A stretch of DNA of 64,000 bases, taken from contig NZ_JBBYXI010000004.1 of NCBI RefSeq assembly GCF_039655745.1, forward strand, positions 149,633 through 213,632, given 5' to 3'. Origin of the DNA: Hohaiivirga grylli (lineage in GTDB: Bacteria > Pseudomonadota > Alphaproteobacteria > Rhizobiales > Beijerinckiaceae). The position numbers and the translations under genes are program-made. The notes under the pieces are model-generated. The model searched no databases. It was given only the letters and a program-made list of their open reading frames with translations, and was not told the DNA's origin. Of the stretch, positions 18,270 through 27,701 are shown in pieces (positions within the stretch are counted from its first letter, which is position 1; every line of letters begins with the position of its first letter).

Positions 18270-19613
18270 TTGCCTGATGGATTGGCATATCCGCAACGGT
18301 TCTTTGCGTTTCTTACGATTGTAATTGCACTGACAATGGCCGTACTTGATGGTGCTATTGTCAATGTTGCCTTGCCGACAATCCAGCGTGAGCTGGCTGT
18401 TTCGTCGGCAGATTCCGTCTGGATTATCAATGCCTATCAGTTGGCAATCATTGTTTTTCTGCTTCCCTTAGCGGCCCTCGGCGATAGCATTGGCTATCGG
18501 AAAGTGTACTGGTGTGGGCTTGCCGTTTTTACTCTGGCCTCTTTTGCCTGTGCCATGTCCGGAAGTTTCCTGGCGCTGTCATTGGCCCGTGTTGTTCAGG
18601 GGATAGGGGCAGCGGGAATTATGAGCGTGAATATTGCTCTGGTTCGGTTTATTTTTCCCAAAGACAGGTTAGGTGCAGGAATTGGCTATAACGCGCTTGT
18701 CGTTGCCGTTTCATCAGCAGCTGGCCCCAGTATTGCCTCCAGTATTCTGACACTTGGCTCATGGCAATGGCTGTTTCTGGTCAATGTACCTTTGGGGCTG
18801 ATTGCACTGGTTATTGCAGCGCGCTCGTTACCGGTGACACCCGCAGCCGGGAAGCCATTTAATTTCCAGAGCTTTATTTTAAATGCGCTGACCTTTGGCT
18901 TTTTGATTGCCGGATTAAATTCACTGAGTGATAGCAAGGCGTTAGATACCAGTTTGTGGATGCTTGGTATTGCCTGTGTTGCCGGGGCCTTTTTTGTTCG
19001 CCGTGAGCTGAAACTGACGACGCCGATGCTGCCGGTTGATTTGTTGAAACGGCCAATCTTTGCACTCTCTATCTTGACGTCTTTCGGGTCGTTTGCCGCT
19101 CAAACCATGGCCTATGTATCACTTCCCTTTTATCTGGAAGAAACCCTTGGCTACTCAGCAGCGATGACCGGGCTTTTACTGACGCCATGGCCGGTTATGA
19201 CCGGATTGATTGCACCATTGTCAGGGCGGTTATCCAACCGGATTGCGCCTCAGTTTCTTGGAGTAATAGGCTTGGTGTTCCTTGGATCTGGACTGGCGTT
19301 GATGGCTGTCATTGGCGATCATCCATCTGTTCTTGATATCAGCTGGCGCCTTGCGATTTGTGGTGTGGGGTTTGGCCTGTTTCAGGCACCGAATAACCGG
19401 ATTATTATTAGCAGTGCACCGCCTGAAAGAAGCGGTGGCGCAAGTGGGTTGCAATCAACGGGGCGTCTGCTTGGTCAGTCAACAGGGGCTGCACTGGTGG
19501 CTGTAATCTTCGGCTTGGTACAGGGCCACGATACAATTCTGATACTCTGGCTGGCTGCCGCTTTGGCATTTGCAGCGGCCTGCACAAGCGGTTTGCGCAG
19601 GCCGTCAATCTGA
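18270..19613 (+). CDS. MFS transporter, DHA2-type (14-helix) drug exporter-like
   Basis: The 447-aa membrane protein has the DHA2 motif pattern: LDGAIVNVALPTIQREL in helix 1, then WIINAYQLAI in helix 2 and an RVVQGIGAAGIMSVNIALVR-like motif. About 14 hydrophobic segments are seen. These pumps export drugs, dyes or metabolites with protons; the substrate is unknown. The start is a TTG at 18270 with TGGAGA six bases ahead; no ATG nearby would keep helix 1 intact. It lies 83 bp after the regulator gene and ends one base before mutT's stop. Confidence 0.88.
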   Translation: MPDGLAYPQRFFAFLTIVIALTMAVLDGAIVNVALPTIQRELAVSSADSVWIINAYQLAIIVFLLPLAALGDSIGYRKVYWCGLAVFTLASFACAMSGSFLALSLARVVQGIGAAGIMSVNIALVRFIFPKDRLGAGIGYNALVVAVSSAAGPSIASSILTLGSWQWLFLVNVPLGLIALVIAARSLPVTPAAGKPFNFQSFILNALTFGFLIAGLNSLSDSKALDTSLWMLGIACVAGAFFVRRELKLTTPMLPVDLLKRPIFALSILTSFGSFAAQTMAYVSLPFYLEETLGYSAAMTGLLLTPWPVMTGLIAPLSGRLSNRIAPQFLGVIGLVFLGSGLALMAVIGDHPSVLDISWRLAICGVGFGLFQAPNNRIIISSAPPERSGGASGLQSTGRLLGQSTGAALVAVIFGLVQGHDTILILWLAAALAFAAACTSGLRRPSI

Positions 19614-20030
19614 TTAGATATTCAGTAGGTCAATCAGAGGTGGAATAAGTGGTTCATCCGCTGGGGGCATTGGGTATTGGCGCAAGTCCAGAGGCTTAAC
19701 CCATTTCAGCGCCTGACCTTCCCGGGACTGAACAAACCCTTCCCAGCGTCGGCAGATGTAAAGTGGCATCAGAAGATGAAACTCTTCATAAGCAAAGCTT
19801 GCAAACGTCAGAGGGGCAAGGCAGTCTTCTTTGACATCAATGCCAAGCTCTTCCTTCAATTCACGGATAAGCGCCTGTTCTGGCCGTTCATTTGGCTCCA
19901 GCTTACCGCCGGGAAATTCCCATAACCCAGCAAGCTGTTTACCTTCCGGGCGCTGGGCCAGCAGAATGCGGTTATCCTGATCAACAAGAGCCACAGCGAC
20001 GACGAGAAGGAGTTTGATATCCTGTGTCAT
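19614..20030 (-). CDS. mutT: 8-oxo-dGTP diphosphatase (Nudix hydrolase)
   Basis: The 138-aa Nudix enzyme removes oxidised dGTP from the nucleotide pool. The complete Nudix box runs from G42 (G-x5-E48-x7-R56-E57-L-x-E60-E61-x-G-I), preceded by QRPEGKQLAGLWEFPGG, the MutT-specific lead-in. It starts one base after the argJ stop, so it is translated from the parvulin-argJ-mutT transcript, and it abuts the convergent MFS gene. Confidence 0.93.
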   Translation of the reverse strand: MTQDIKLLLVVAVALVDQDNRILLAQRPEGKQLAGLWEFPGGKLEPNERPEQALIRELKEELGIDVKEDCLAPLTFASFAYEEFHLLMPLYICRRWEGFVQSREGQALKWVKPLDLRQYPMPPADEPLIPPLIDLLNI

Positions 20031-20031
20031 A

Positions 20032-21273
20032 TCAGGACCTATAATCGCCGTTGATTTCGACGTAGGCCTTTGTCAGATCGCAGGTCCAGACACGGGCTTT
20101 ACCCTTGCCGAGGCCAAGATCGACGCTGATGGTGATGTGTGCATTTTTCATATAAGCGGAGGCGGCTTCTTCGCTGTAATCCGGGGCGCGTGCACCCTTT
20201 TGTGCAACAACGATATCTCCGAATGCAATTGTCAGAAGGTCACGCTGTGCAGGCTCGCCTGCCTTGCCAACGGCCATGACAACACGGCCCCAGTTTGCAT
20301 CCTCACCGGCGGCTGCCGTTTTGACGAGCGGGGAGTTTGCAATGGCGAAAGCAATCTTCTTGGCCGAAGCATTGCTGGTTGCGCCGGATACGGAAACCGT
20401 TACGAACTTGCGTGCGCCTTCACCGTCTTTAGCAACATATTGAGCAAGCTCGGCAAGCAGATCATCAAGGGCCGCCTTAAAAGCTTTCAGACGACTGTCA
20501 GACGTGCTTTCAATTTTCCTGATACCACGCTTAGCCGCAGCACCCGTTGCAAACATCATCAAGGTATCTGATGTTGAGGTGTCACCATCAACTGTAACGC
20601 AGTTAAAACTGTTATCGGCACCCTTCTTGAGCAGGGCCTGCAGGACAGGGGCTGCAATTGGAGCATCTGTAAAGATGAAAGACAGCATGGTTGCCATATC
20701 AGGCTGGATCATACCAGCACCCTTGGCAAAGCCATTGATGGTTACTTCCTGATCACCAATCAGCACTTTCCGACCAGCCAGTTTCGGGAAAGTGTCGGTG
20801 GTCATAATGGCCTGAGCAGCCTCCATCCAGTTATCTGGAGAAGCCTGTTTGGCACAACTCTCAAGAACACCATTAAACTTGGTTGCATCCAGTGGCTCAC
20901 CAATTACGCCCGTTGAGGCAATGAAAATCTCTTCAGGTTTGCAGTTGACGGCTTTGGCGGCGATCTTTGCTGTCAGTTCTACGGCTTCAGCACCCTTTTT
21001 TCCGGTAAAGGCATTGGCATTACCGGAGTTGACAACAAGAGCGCGGGCCTTGCCCTGTGCGAGTGAGGTGCGGCACCAGTCAACCGGAGCTGAAGGGCAT
21101 TTGGATTTTGTGAAAACACCAGCAACCTCTGTGCCCTTGTCCATCAGAACAAACAGAACATCAGTTCTGTTCTTATAGCGGATATTGGCTTCTGCCGTTG
21201 CCATTGTCACACCATCAACTGGTGTCAGCTTGGCATAGGATTTGGGAGCAAGGGGAGAGATTTGTGCTGACAT
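20032..21273 (-). CDS. argJ: Bifunctional glutamate N-acetyltransferase/ornithine acetyltransferase
   Basis: ArgJ recycles the acetyl group in arginine synthesis and, in bifunctional forms, also makes N-acetylglutamate. The 413-aa precursor contains the self-cleavage site KGAGMIQPDMATML; cleavage before Thr195 would give alpha and beta chains with Thr195 as nucleophile. Whether the form is mono- or bifunctional cannot be read from sequence. It is followed immediately by mutT and preceded by an exported parvulin, with a strong hairpin in the gap. Confidence 0.96.
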   Translation of the reverse strand: MSAQISPLAPKSYAKLTPVDGVTMATAEANIRYKNRTDVLFVLMDKGTEVAGVFTKSKCPSAPVDWCRTSLAQGKARALVVNSGNANAFTGKKGAEAVELTAKIAAKAVNCKPEEIFIASTGVIGEPLDATKFNGVLESCAKQASPDNWMEAAQAIMTTDTFPKLAGRKVLIGDQEVTINGFAKGAGMIQPDMATMLSFIFTDAPIAAPVLQALLKKGADNSFNCVTVDGDTSTSDTLMMFATGAAAKRGIRKIESTSDSRLKAFKAALDDLLAELAQYVAKDGEGARKFVTVSVSGATSNASAKKIAFAIANSPLVKTAAAGEDANWGRVVMAVGKAGEPAQRDLLTIAFGDIVVAQKGARAPDYSEEAASAYMKNAHITISVDLGLGKGKARVWTCDLTKAYVEINGDYRS

Positions 21274-21314
21274 GAATGTAACTCGCTAACTGGCGTCACC
21301 GCAGGAAACGGATA

Positions 21315-21344
21315 TGAGGTAAGCAGTTATAGCTGCTTACCTCA
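21315..21344 (-). terminator. 12-bp stem hairpin between parvulin gene and argJ
   Basis: TGAGGTAAGCAG (21315-21326) pairs perfectly with CTGCTTACCTCA (21333-21344), loop of 6. It starts 9 bases past the parvulin stop on the minus strand. No U-run follows, so 3'-end protection or processing between the two cistrons is as likely as termination. Confidence 0.55.
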
Positions 21345-21352
21345 GTTTGTCT

Positions 21353-22246
21353 TTACTTCTTTGGAGCAGTGCTGTCAGCCGGTGCCTTGTCTTCAGCTGC
21401 TGGTTTGTCCAGCCGCTCAACCTTAGCGGTTGCACGAGCAGCTTCCATAACCTTCTGCTGAGACTGACGTGTCAGATAAGCTTCGATCTGTGGCTTCAGC
21501 TCATCATAGGAAGGAACAGGGCGGTTACGCTTCTCTTCAACTTCAATGACGTGCCAGCCGAAATCAGATTTGACCGGGGCTGAAATCTGCTTTGGTTCAA
21601 GCTTGAAGGCAGCTTCAGAGAAAGGAGCAACCATGCGATCAGCCGAGAAGAAGCCGAGTTCACCACCGCTATCCTTGGAACCTGGATCTTGTGAAAGTTC
21701 AGCAGCAACCTTGGCAAAATCGTCACCCTTTTTCAGACGGGCAACAACAGCCTTGGCTTCATCTTCTGTCTTGACAAGGATGTGACGGGCCCGAACTTCC
21801 GGAACCGGCTTCATTTCCTTGGTGGTTTCATCATAAAGCTTGCGGATTTCTTCAGGGGTAACAAGCTTCTTCACTTCTTCATCAAGGTATGTCTGAACCA
21901 GAAGCTGCTGTTTCAGATCAGCGATCTTCTTGGCAAACTCAGGAGCCTGATCAAGCTTAGATGCCGCGGCGAGCTGTGAGACGGCCTTCAGGTCAATTAG
22001 GTAATTGATGAGAGCTTCACGCTTTTGATCTTCTGGCAGGCTATCTGCACCGAGAGATGGATCGTTCATCATCTCAGCGAGTTCTTTTTCTGTGACGGTG
22101 AAGCCGTTACCTTTGGCAATGACAGCATCAGCAGCAGGCTTTTCAGTTGCTGTTTGAGCCATGACTGGAGAAAACGATACCGAGCTGATTGCGAGGCCGG
22201 CGGCAAGGAGGCTCATACGAAGTGTTTGTGAAACAAATGAAGACAT
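21353..22246 (-). CDS. Exported peptidyl-prolyl cis-trans isomerase (parvulin/SurA-like)
   Basis: The 297-aa protein has a Sec signal peptide (hydrophobic MSLLAAGLAISSVSFSPVMA, cleavage near residue 30), an N-terminal SurA-like helical region, and one PpiC parvulin domain (about 150-245: RARHILVKTEDEA, LGFFSADRMVAPFSEAAF, FGWHVIEVEE). The tail is charged and proline-rich. It should act in the periplasm on secreted or outer-membrane proteins. It is divergent from secA, a common alphaproteobacterial pairing that fits a joint role in export. Confidence 0.93.
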   Translation of the reverse strand: MSSFVSQTLRMSLLAAGLAISSVSFSPVMAQTATEKPAADAVIAKGNGFTVTEKELAEMMNDPSLGADSLPEDQKREALINYLIDLKAVSQLAAASKLDQAPEFAKKIADLKQQLLVQTYLDEEVKKLVTPEEIRKLYDETTKEMKPVPEVRARHILVKTEDEAKAVVARLKKGDDFAKVAAELSQDPGSKDSGGELGFFSADRMVAPFSEAAFKLEPKQISAPVKSDFGWHVIEVEEKRNRPVPSYDELKPQIEAYLTRQSQQKVMEAARATAKVERLDKPAAEDKAPADSTAPKK

Positions 22247-22714
22247 TTAAAAACCCATTTCATGCTGATGCATTGCGGATAGAGCACCGAATGACTGAGT
22301 TGCCTGCTCTTGACAAGACATTCCTTCGAGAAAGTGCTCTGATTTGGAGAAATTCACTTAAATTGAGGTATTTTGTTGTTCAACTTTCAAACATTCTCAG
22401 GTTATTGGAAGATATGATGAAATTCCGCCATATTAAAGCCTTGGAAAGAGTTATGGTCTAAGAAGTTGGGAAATATTATTCTAGCTATGGCGAAGTAAGG
22501 TCTTTCAGAAAAGTAATTCTTCCTTGGAAGCCTTAGAAAACTCCTGAGAATGCTCTTGTTAACGGGAGTTTATCAGCCTAAACAGAATTATATTCGGCTT
22601 TAAACCTGCTTTTTTGACGATTAGTGGGTCTCTAGCCCTTTTAGATAGGCGAATGGATGACTATCTTAGGACAATATTCGCTTGTCATGATCTAAAAAAG
22701 ATAACAGGTTTTCG
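22247..22714. other. 468-bp non-coding region between parvulin gene and secA
   Basis: No convincing gene. It must hold the divergent promoters of the parvulin operon and secA. One weak dyad, AAACTCC (22538-22544) with GGAGTTT (22565-22571), lies about 145 bases upstream of secA. I see no riboswitch-like structure and no SecM-type arrest peptide. Confidence 0.6.
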
Positions 22715-25513
22715 ATGCTCAGCTCCATTGCGAAGAAACTATTTGGCTCGGTCAATGAACGCCGTCTGAAGTCATATCACCCGAAGGTTGCTGCTATTAA
22801 TGCACTTGAGAGTGAAATTTCTAAACTGACGGATGATCAGCTGCGGGCCCGTACTGCTGAGTTCAAAGCTCAGATTGCAGATGGCAGCAAGAAGATTGAT
22901 GACCTTTTGATTCCTGCTTTCGCAACAGTTCGCGAAGCTGCCAAGCGTGTCCTTGGGCAGAGGCACTTCGATGTTCAGCTCATCGGCGGTATGGTGCTTC
23001 ACGATGGCGGCATTTCTGAAATGCGCACTGGTGAAGGTAAAACGCTTGTTGCGACACTGGCTGTTTATCTGAACGCGCTTTCAGGTAAAGGCGTTCACGT
23101 TGTGACCGTCAACGACTATCTCGCAAAGCGTGATGCCGAGTGGATGGGGCGTGTTTATCGTTTTCTCGGGCTGACTGTCGGTATCATCGTTCATGGTCTC
23201 GATGATGAAGAGCGCAAGGCCGCTTACGAGTGTGACATCACTTACGGCACCAATAACGAATATGGCTTTGATTATCTGCGCGATAATATGAAGTATGAGC
23301 TCGCGCAGATGGTTCAGCGCGGACATAACTTTGCAATCGTCGACGAAGTTGACTCGATCCTCGTTGACGAAGCCCGTACGCCATTGATTATCTCTGGTCC
23401 TCTGGAAGACCGTTCTGATCTTTATCTGAAGATTGACCAGTTTATTCCGCGACTGACACCGGCTGATTATGATCTTGATGAAAAGCAGCGCTCAGTTGCC
23501 CTGAACGAACAGGGTAACGAAACTGTTGAGGTTATGCTGCGTGAAGCTGGCCTTCTGACTGAGGGTGATCTTTACGACTCCCAGAACATCACGCTGGTGC
23601 ATCACGTCAATCAGGCACTGCGTGCGCATGCTCTTTTCCAGCGTGATAAAGATTACATCGTTCGCAATGATGAAGTTGTCATCATTGATGAGTTCACAGG
23701 CCGTATGATGCCAGGCCGCCGCTATTCTGAAGGGCTGCATCAGGCTTTGGAAGCGAAGGAAAAGGTTCAGATTCAGCCTGAGAACCAGACACTGGCCTCT
23801 ATTACCTTCCAGAACTACTTCCGCCTGTATAACAAACTGGGCGGTATGACAGGTACGGCAGCAACCGAGGCTGACGAGTTTCAGGAAATCTACAACCTTG
23901 AAGTTGTTGAGATTCCAACAAACCGTCCGGTTTCCCGTATTGACGAAGACGATGAAGTCTATCGTACTGTTGAAGAAAAATACGCCGGTATCATCAAGGA
24001 AATTCATGAGGCATCCCGCCGTGGACAGCCAATTCTTGTTGGTACGACATCGATTGAAAAATCTGAGTTGCTGGCTGAACTTCTGAAGAAAAGTGGCTTG
24101 AAGCAGATTGATCTTGAAGATCCAAAGCGCTTTGAACCCATCTTCAATGCAGCCCGTAATAATCAGCCAAATCAGCACTTTGCCGTTCTGAACGCCCGCT
24201 TCCACGAACAGGAAGCCGTGATTGTGTCTCAGGCTGGTGCACCGGGTGCGATTACCATCGCAACCAATATGGCTGGTCGTGGTACTGATATTCAGCTTGG
24301 TGGTAACCTTGATATTCGCCTAGCTCAGGAAGTGCCGGATAATCTGGAAGGTGAAGCCCGTAAGAAAGCTGAGCTTGCCATCCGTGATGAAGTTGCAGCC
24401 TTCAAGGCGAAAGCACTGGAAGCTGGTGGTCTCTACGTTATCGGTACCGAGCGTCACGAATCCCGCCGTATTGATAACCAGCTGCGTGGCCGCTCTGGCC
24501 GTCAGGGTGATCCGGGTCGTTCCAAGTTCTATCTGTCTCTTCAGGATGACCTGATGCGCATCTTCGGTTCTGACCGTATGGATGGCATGCTGACAAAGCT
24601 TGGTCTGAAAGAGGGTGAGGCCATCATTCACCCATGGATCAACAAGGCCATTGAAAAGGCTCAGGCCAAGGTTGAAGCACGCAACTTCGATGTTCGTAAG
24701 AACATTCTGAAGTACGATAACGTCATGAACGATCAGCGTAAGGTTGTCTTTGAACAGCGCCGCGAGTTCATGGCTGAAGAAAGCGTTCGCGAAATCATTG
24801 ATGAAATGCGCCTTGGTGTCGTCGACGATCTCGTTAACCGCAACATTCCTGAAAATGCCTATGCTGAGCAGTGGAATATCCCCGAACTGAAAGAAGGGAT
24901 TGCCCATTTCCTCAACCTCGACCTGCCTGTCGAAGAATGGGCCAAGGAAGAAGGCATTGCGGATGAGGAAATTCGTGAGCGTGTACTGAAACTGGCTGAT
25001 GAAGCCTACGGCAAGCGCATTGAGCTGAACTCTGCTGAGGTTATGACCTACATTGAAAAGCAGGTTCTTCTGCAGACGCTTGACCATCTGTGGCGCGAAC
25101 ATCTTGTGACGCTTGATCACCTGCGTCAGGTTATTGGCTGGCGTGGTTATGCCCAGCGTGATCCGCTGAACGAATATAAGTCAGAAGCTTTCGAGCTGTT
25201 CAACGTGCTTGTCCGTCGCCTGCGTGAGCAGGTCACGGGTCAGATGATGCGCATTGAAGTTGTGTTCCAGGAACCGGATGCACCACAGCTGCCTGAAATG
25301 ACAGCAGAGCATATCGACCCGGCAACAGGTGAGAATGAAATGGGTCTGCTGGGGCTGTCCCCACCTCTTGGTGGAGCCTCACTGGCTCAGCGTGTTGCAC
25401 CGTCTGAGCGCGACCCGAATAACCCTGCAACATGGGGACGTGTTGGCCGCAACGAGCCTTGCCCTTGTGGTTCTGGTAAGAAGTATAAACACTGCCACGG
25501 TAAGCTGGCATAA
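22715..25513 (+). CDS. secA: Protein translocase subunit SecA
   Basis: SecA is the ATPase motor of the Sec pathway. The 932-aa protein has Walker A in MRTGEGKTL (104-110), the DEVDSILVDEARTPL Walker B block, the second nucleotide fold with AGRGTDIQLGGNLD, and a C-terminal zinc finger CPCGSGKKYKHCHG that binds SecB and phospholipids. Length and all blocks are normal. Codon use is strongly biased, as expected for an abundant protein, which produces long false ORFs on the opposite strand. Confidence 0.99.
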   Translation: MLSSIAKKLFGSVNERRLKSYHPKVAAINALESEISKLTDDQLRARTAEFKAQIADGSKKIDDLLIPAFATVREAAKRVLGQRHFDVQLIGGMVLHDGGISEMRTGEGKTLVATLAVYLNALSGKGVHVVTVNDYLAKRDAEWMGRVYRFLGLTVGIIVHGLDDEERKAAYECDITYGTNNEYGFDYLRDNMKYELAQMVQRGHNFAIVDEVDSILVDEARTPLIISGPLEDRSDLYLKIDQFIPRLTPADYDLDEKQRSVALNEQGNETVEVMLREAGLLTEGDLYDSQNITLVHHVNQALRAHALFQRDKDYIVRNDEVVIIDEFTGRMMPGRRYSEGLHQALEAKEKVQIQPENQTLASITFQNYFRLYNKLGGMTGTAATEADEFQEIYNLEVVEIPTNRPVSRIDEDDEVYRTVEEKYAGIIKEIHEASRRGQPILVGTTSIEKSELLAELLKKSGLKQIDLEDPKRFEPIFNAARNNQPNQHFAVLNARFHEQEAVIVSQAGAPGAITIATNMAGRGTDIQLGGNLDIRLAQEVPDNLEGEARKKAELAIRDEVAAFKAKALEAGGLYVIGTERHESRRIDNQLRGRSGRQGDPGRSKFYLSLQDDLMRIFGSDRMDGMLTKLGLKEGEAIIHPWINKAIEKAQAKVEARNFDVRKNILKYDNVMNDQRKVVFEQRREFMAEESVREIIDEMRLGVVDDLVNRNIPENAYAEQWNIPELKEGIAHFLNLDLPVEEWAKEEGIADEEIRERVLKLADEAYGKRIELNSAEVMTYIEKQVLLQTLDHLWREHLVTLDHLRQVIGWRGYAQRDPLNEYKSEAFELFNVLVRRLREQVTGQMMRIEVVFQEPDAPQLPEMTAEHIDPATGENEMGLLGLSPPLGGASLAQRVAPSERDPNNPATWGRVGRNEPCPCGSGKKYKHCHGKLA

Positions 25514-25516
25514 TTT

Positions 25517-25542
25517 AAAAGCCCCCGTTTCGGGGGCTTTTT
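25517..25542 (+). terminator. Rho-independent terminator of secA
   Basis: AAAAGCCCCCG (25517-25527), loop TTT, CGGGGGCTTTTT gives an 11-bp stem running into a T-run, directly after the secA stop. Confidence 0.92.
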
Positions 25543-25563
25543 ATTTGCTCCATGACAGGTAAT

Positions 25564-25593
25564 AAAAAACCCGGGTATCAGATGATCCCGGGC
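25564..25593 (-). terminator. Rho-independent terminator of the L,D-transpeptidase gene
   Basis: CCCGGG (25570-25575) and CCCGGG (25587-25592), extended by A/T pairs, form the stem; on the minus strand it is followed by six T (complement of 25564-25569). It lies 26 bases past the stop of the transpeptidase gene. Confidence 0.85.
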
Positions 25594-25618
25594 TTTGAAA
25601 CTTTCCTCTGGGGAAAGA

Positions 25619-26590
25619 TCAGTTATCCTGATCATCCTTTTTCAGAGAAGCTGTTGTTGATGGGCCATCTGTTACGACAACTTCACGTGGGCCGGAAGCG
25701 AGTAATTCAGGGCGGCTGACTTCAGGGCCTGTAGACTTCGCAAAGAAGCCACGGAATGAAGAGTGCTGACTACCATCGCCATAGACCAGGTTAACAGCTT
25801 TGGTACCGCTGTTGACGAGAGAGGCAATTTCGCGCTCATCAGACGCAGATTTTTGTGCAACGGCAGCATCAAATGCATTGGAGCATGTGCCACTGGAATT
25901 AAATGAATAACGGCCGGCACAGACAGCAACCTTTGGCTCCTGATGTTTGACTTCGAAGTAGTCAGAACCTTCCTTGAGATTTTTCCAGAAGCCGATATTC
26001 GGGTCAGCTCTGTGGAGAGCCATATTCTTGGCTGTCATACGGAATGGATATGACTGGAACTGGAAACTACGCTGTCCGCCTGCAAAAGCTTCGCGAGCAA
26101 TTGCATAAATCTCGGCAATGGCTTCGTCCGTCATGGCAAAGCACCCGCGGGAAGAGCAGGAACCATGAACCATCAGGTTTGAACCCGTGCGGCCCTTTGA
26201 ACGGTCAAAGGCATTCGGGAAGCCTGTGTCAAACGACAGGTAATAGGATGAATTGGGATTCATCAGTGATGGAGTGACTGAATAGAATCCTTCCGGAGCC
26301 TGACGATCACCTTCACGAACCTTGGGGCCAAGCTGTCCAGACCAACGGCAGATTGGATAAGTCTTCAGCAGAGTATAGCGGCCGTTAGAACCCATCTTCC
26401 AGACTTCCATCTCTGATTCCTTTTTATAGGAACGGATCAGGATTGGGTCGCGCTGGCTCATGCCCTTGCTTTGCATAAGATCCAGAGTAGCAGTTGGAAT
26501 AGGTGCACGGCTTCGTGCTGAGCCACCTCCATCCTGACATCCAGCCAGAAGAAGTGCAGTACCTAAAACAGCGACAGCAGGTTTCAACAT
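25619..26590 (-). CDS. L,D-transpeptidase family lipoprotein (YafK-like)
   Basis: The 323-aa protein has a lipoprotein signal with lipobox LLAGC (Cys18) and a YkuD-type catalytic domain. The motif HGSCSSRGCFAM supplies His142 and catalytic Cys150. The surrounding sequence (PEGFYSVTPSLMNPNSSYYLSF) resembles the YafK/DpaA branch, which can cleave Braun lipoprotein from peptidoglycan instead of linking it; cross-linking is the alternative. A low-complexity Ser/Thr/Lys tail ends the protein. It lies downstream of accA by 145 bp and has its own terminator. Confidence 0.9.
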   Translation of the reverse strand: MLKPAVAVLGTALLLAGCQDGGGSARSRAPIPTATLDLMQSKGMSQRDPILIRSYKKESEMEVWKMGSNGRYTLLKTYPICRWSGQLGPKVREGDRQAPEGFYSVTPSLMNPNSSYYLSFDTGFPNAFDRSKGRTGSNLMVHGSCSSRGCFAMTDEAIAEIYAIAREAFAGGQRSFQFQSYPFRMTAKNMALHRADPNIGFWKNLKEGSDYFEVKHQEPKVAVCAGRYSFNSSGTCSNAFDAAVAQKSASDEREIASLVNSGTKAVNLVYGDGSQHSSFRGFFAKSTGPEVSRPELLASGPREVVVTDGPSTTASLKKDDQDN

Positions 26591-26616
26591 CAGGAAAACC
26601 CCGTTAGAAAATCAGT

Positions 26617-26634
26617 GATACCTGTATTGGTATC
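26617..26634. promoter_or_regulatory. 18-bp dyad upstream of the L,D-transpeptidase gene
   Basis: GATACC-N6-GGTATC is a perfect dyad centred about 35 bases before the transpeptidase start, a position suited to a repressor operator overlapping a promoter. The cognate regulator is unknown. Confidence 0.4.
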
Positions 26635-26735
26635 GTTTCTGATTATTACTTCTATCAGCGTTACTCAATGGTTACCATCCGCAATTATTCGTAGCTAACA
26701 TGGTTAATAAACGGTTACGGATGGTGCCAAAATTG

Positions 26736-27701
26736 TCAGAGATTACGGCCAATCTCAAGGAATTTCTTAGCGCGTTGGGCGCGAATTTCCTTGCTGCTCA
26801 TGCCCTGAAGGTCTTTCAGAGCTTTTGCAATGGCGTCACCGGCAGCGGTCAGAGCTGCCTGTGGATCACGATGGGCCCCGCCGACAGGTTCCGGAACAAT
26901 CGCATCAATCACTTTGAGGCGCAGAAGATCCTGAGCGGTAATTTTCATATTGGTTGCCGCTTCCTGAGCTTTGGTTGGGTCACGCCACAGGATTGAGGCA
27001 GCACCTTCCGGTGAAATCACGCTGTAAATGGCGTGTTCCATCATCAGGACCTTATTGGCGGTTGCAATGGCAATCGCACCACCGGAACCACCTTCACCGA
27101 TGATCAGGGCAACGTTCGCAACACCAAGGGCAAGCTGTGCCTGTGTTGAGCGGGCAATAGCCTCAGCCTGACCGCGCTGCTCTGCATCAATACCCGGATA
27201 AGCACCAGCCGTATCAACGAATGAAATGACCGGAACATCAAATCTGTCAGCGAGTTCCATCAGCCGGACGGCTTTGCGGTAGCCTTCAGGACGGGCCATG
27301 CCAAAGTTATGCTGCAGACGGGAAGCTGTTGTGGAGCCTTTTTCCTGTCCGATGACGCAAACCGGCTGACCCCGGAAACGACCCATGCCACCAATAATGG
27401 CGTTGTCGTCAGCGAACAGACGATCACCAGCCAGAGGCGTGAACTCGTCAATCAGTGTCTCGAGATAATTGACATAATGTGGGCGCTCAGGGTGGCGCGC
27501 CACTTGTGTTTTTTGCCACGGTGTCAGTGTTGAGTAGAGCTCCTTCAGAGCCTGCTCAGCCTTGTCTTCGAGACGTGTGATATCGTCGGCAATGGAGATG
27601 GATTCCCCGTCAGAGCCAAGAGACCGGAGCTCTTCAACTTTTGCTTCCAGTTCAGCGACGGATTTCTCGAAATCGAGATAGCTACGCATAGAATTCGACA
27701 T
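26736..27701 (-). CDS. accA: Acetyl-CoA carboxylase carboxyltransferase subunit alpha
   Basis: AccA and AccD transfer carboxyl from biotin to acetyl-CoA, the first committed step of fatty acid synthesis. The 321-aa protein has the family opening MRSYLDFEKSVAELEAKV (an ATG at 27689 starts exactly there; the longer frame adds four residues), GDRLFADDNAIIGGMGRF, GQEKGS, and GEGGSGGAIAIATANKVLMMEHAIYSVISPEG. Normal length. It is downstream of a methyltransferase gene and upstream of the transpeptidase gene. Confidence 0.97.
   Translation of the reverse strand: MSNSMRSYLDFEKSVAELEAKVEELRSLGSDGESISIADDITRLEDKAEQALKELYSTLTPWQKTQVARHPERPHYVNYLETLIDEFTPLAGDRLFADDNAIIGGMGRFRGQPVCVIGQEKGSTTASRLQHNFGMARPEGYRKAVRLMELADRFDVPVISFVDTAGAYPGIDAEQRGQAEAIARSTQAQLALGVANVALIIGEGGSGGAIAIATANKVLMMEHAIYSVISPEGAASILWRDPTKAQEAATNMKITAQDLLRLKVIDAIVPEPVGGAHRDPQAALTAAGDAIAKALKDLQGMSSKEIRAQRAKKFLEIGRNL

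Noticed and set aside
22189..22461. 90-aa open frame upstream of secA on the plus strand
   Set aside because: It overlaps the parvulin signal-peptide region in antisense, has no ribosome site, and does not look like an arrest peptide.
23492..24205. 237-aa open frame on the minus strand inside secA
   Set aside because: Same reason: antisense to a highly expressed gene, with Cys/Phe/Leu-rich content typical of reversed coding sequence.
24320..25120. 266-aa open frame on the minus strand inside secA
   Set aside because: It is a shadow of the biased codon usage of secA; no ribosome site and no protein-like domain pattern.
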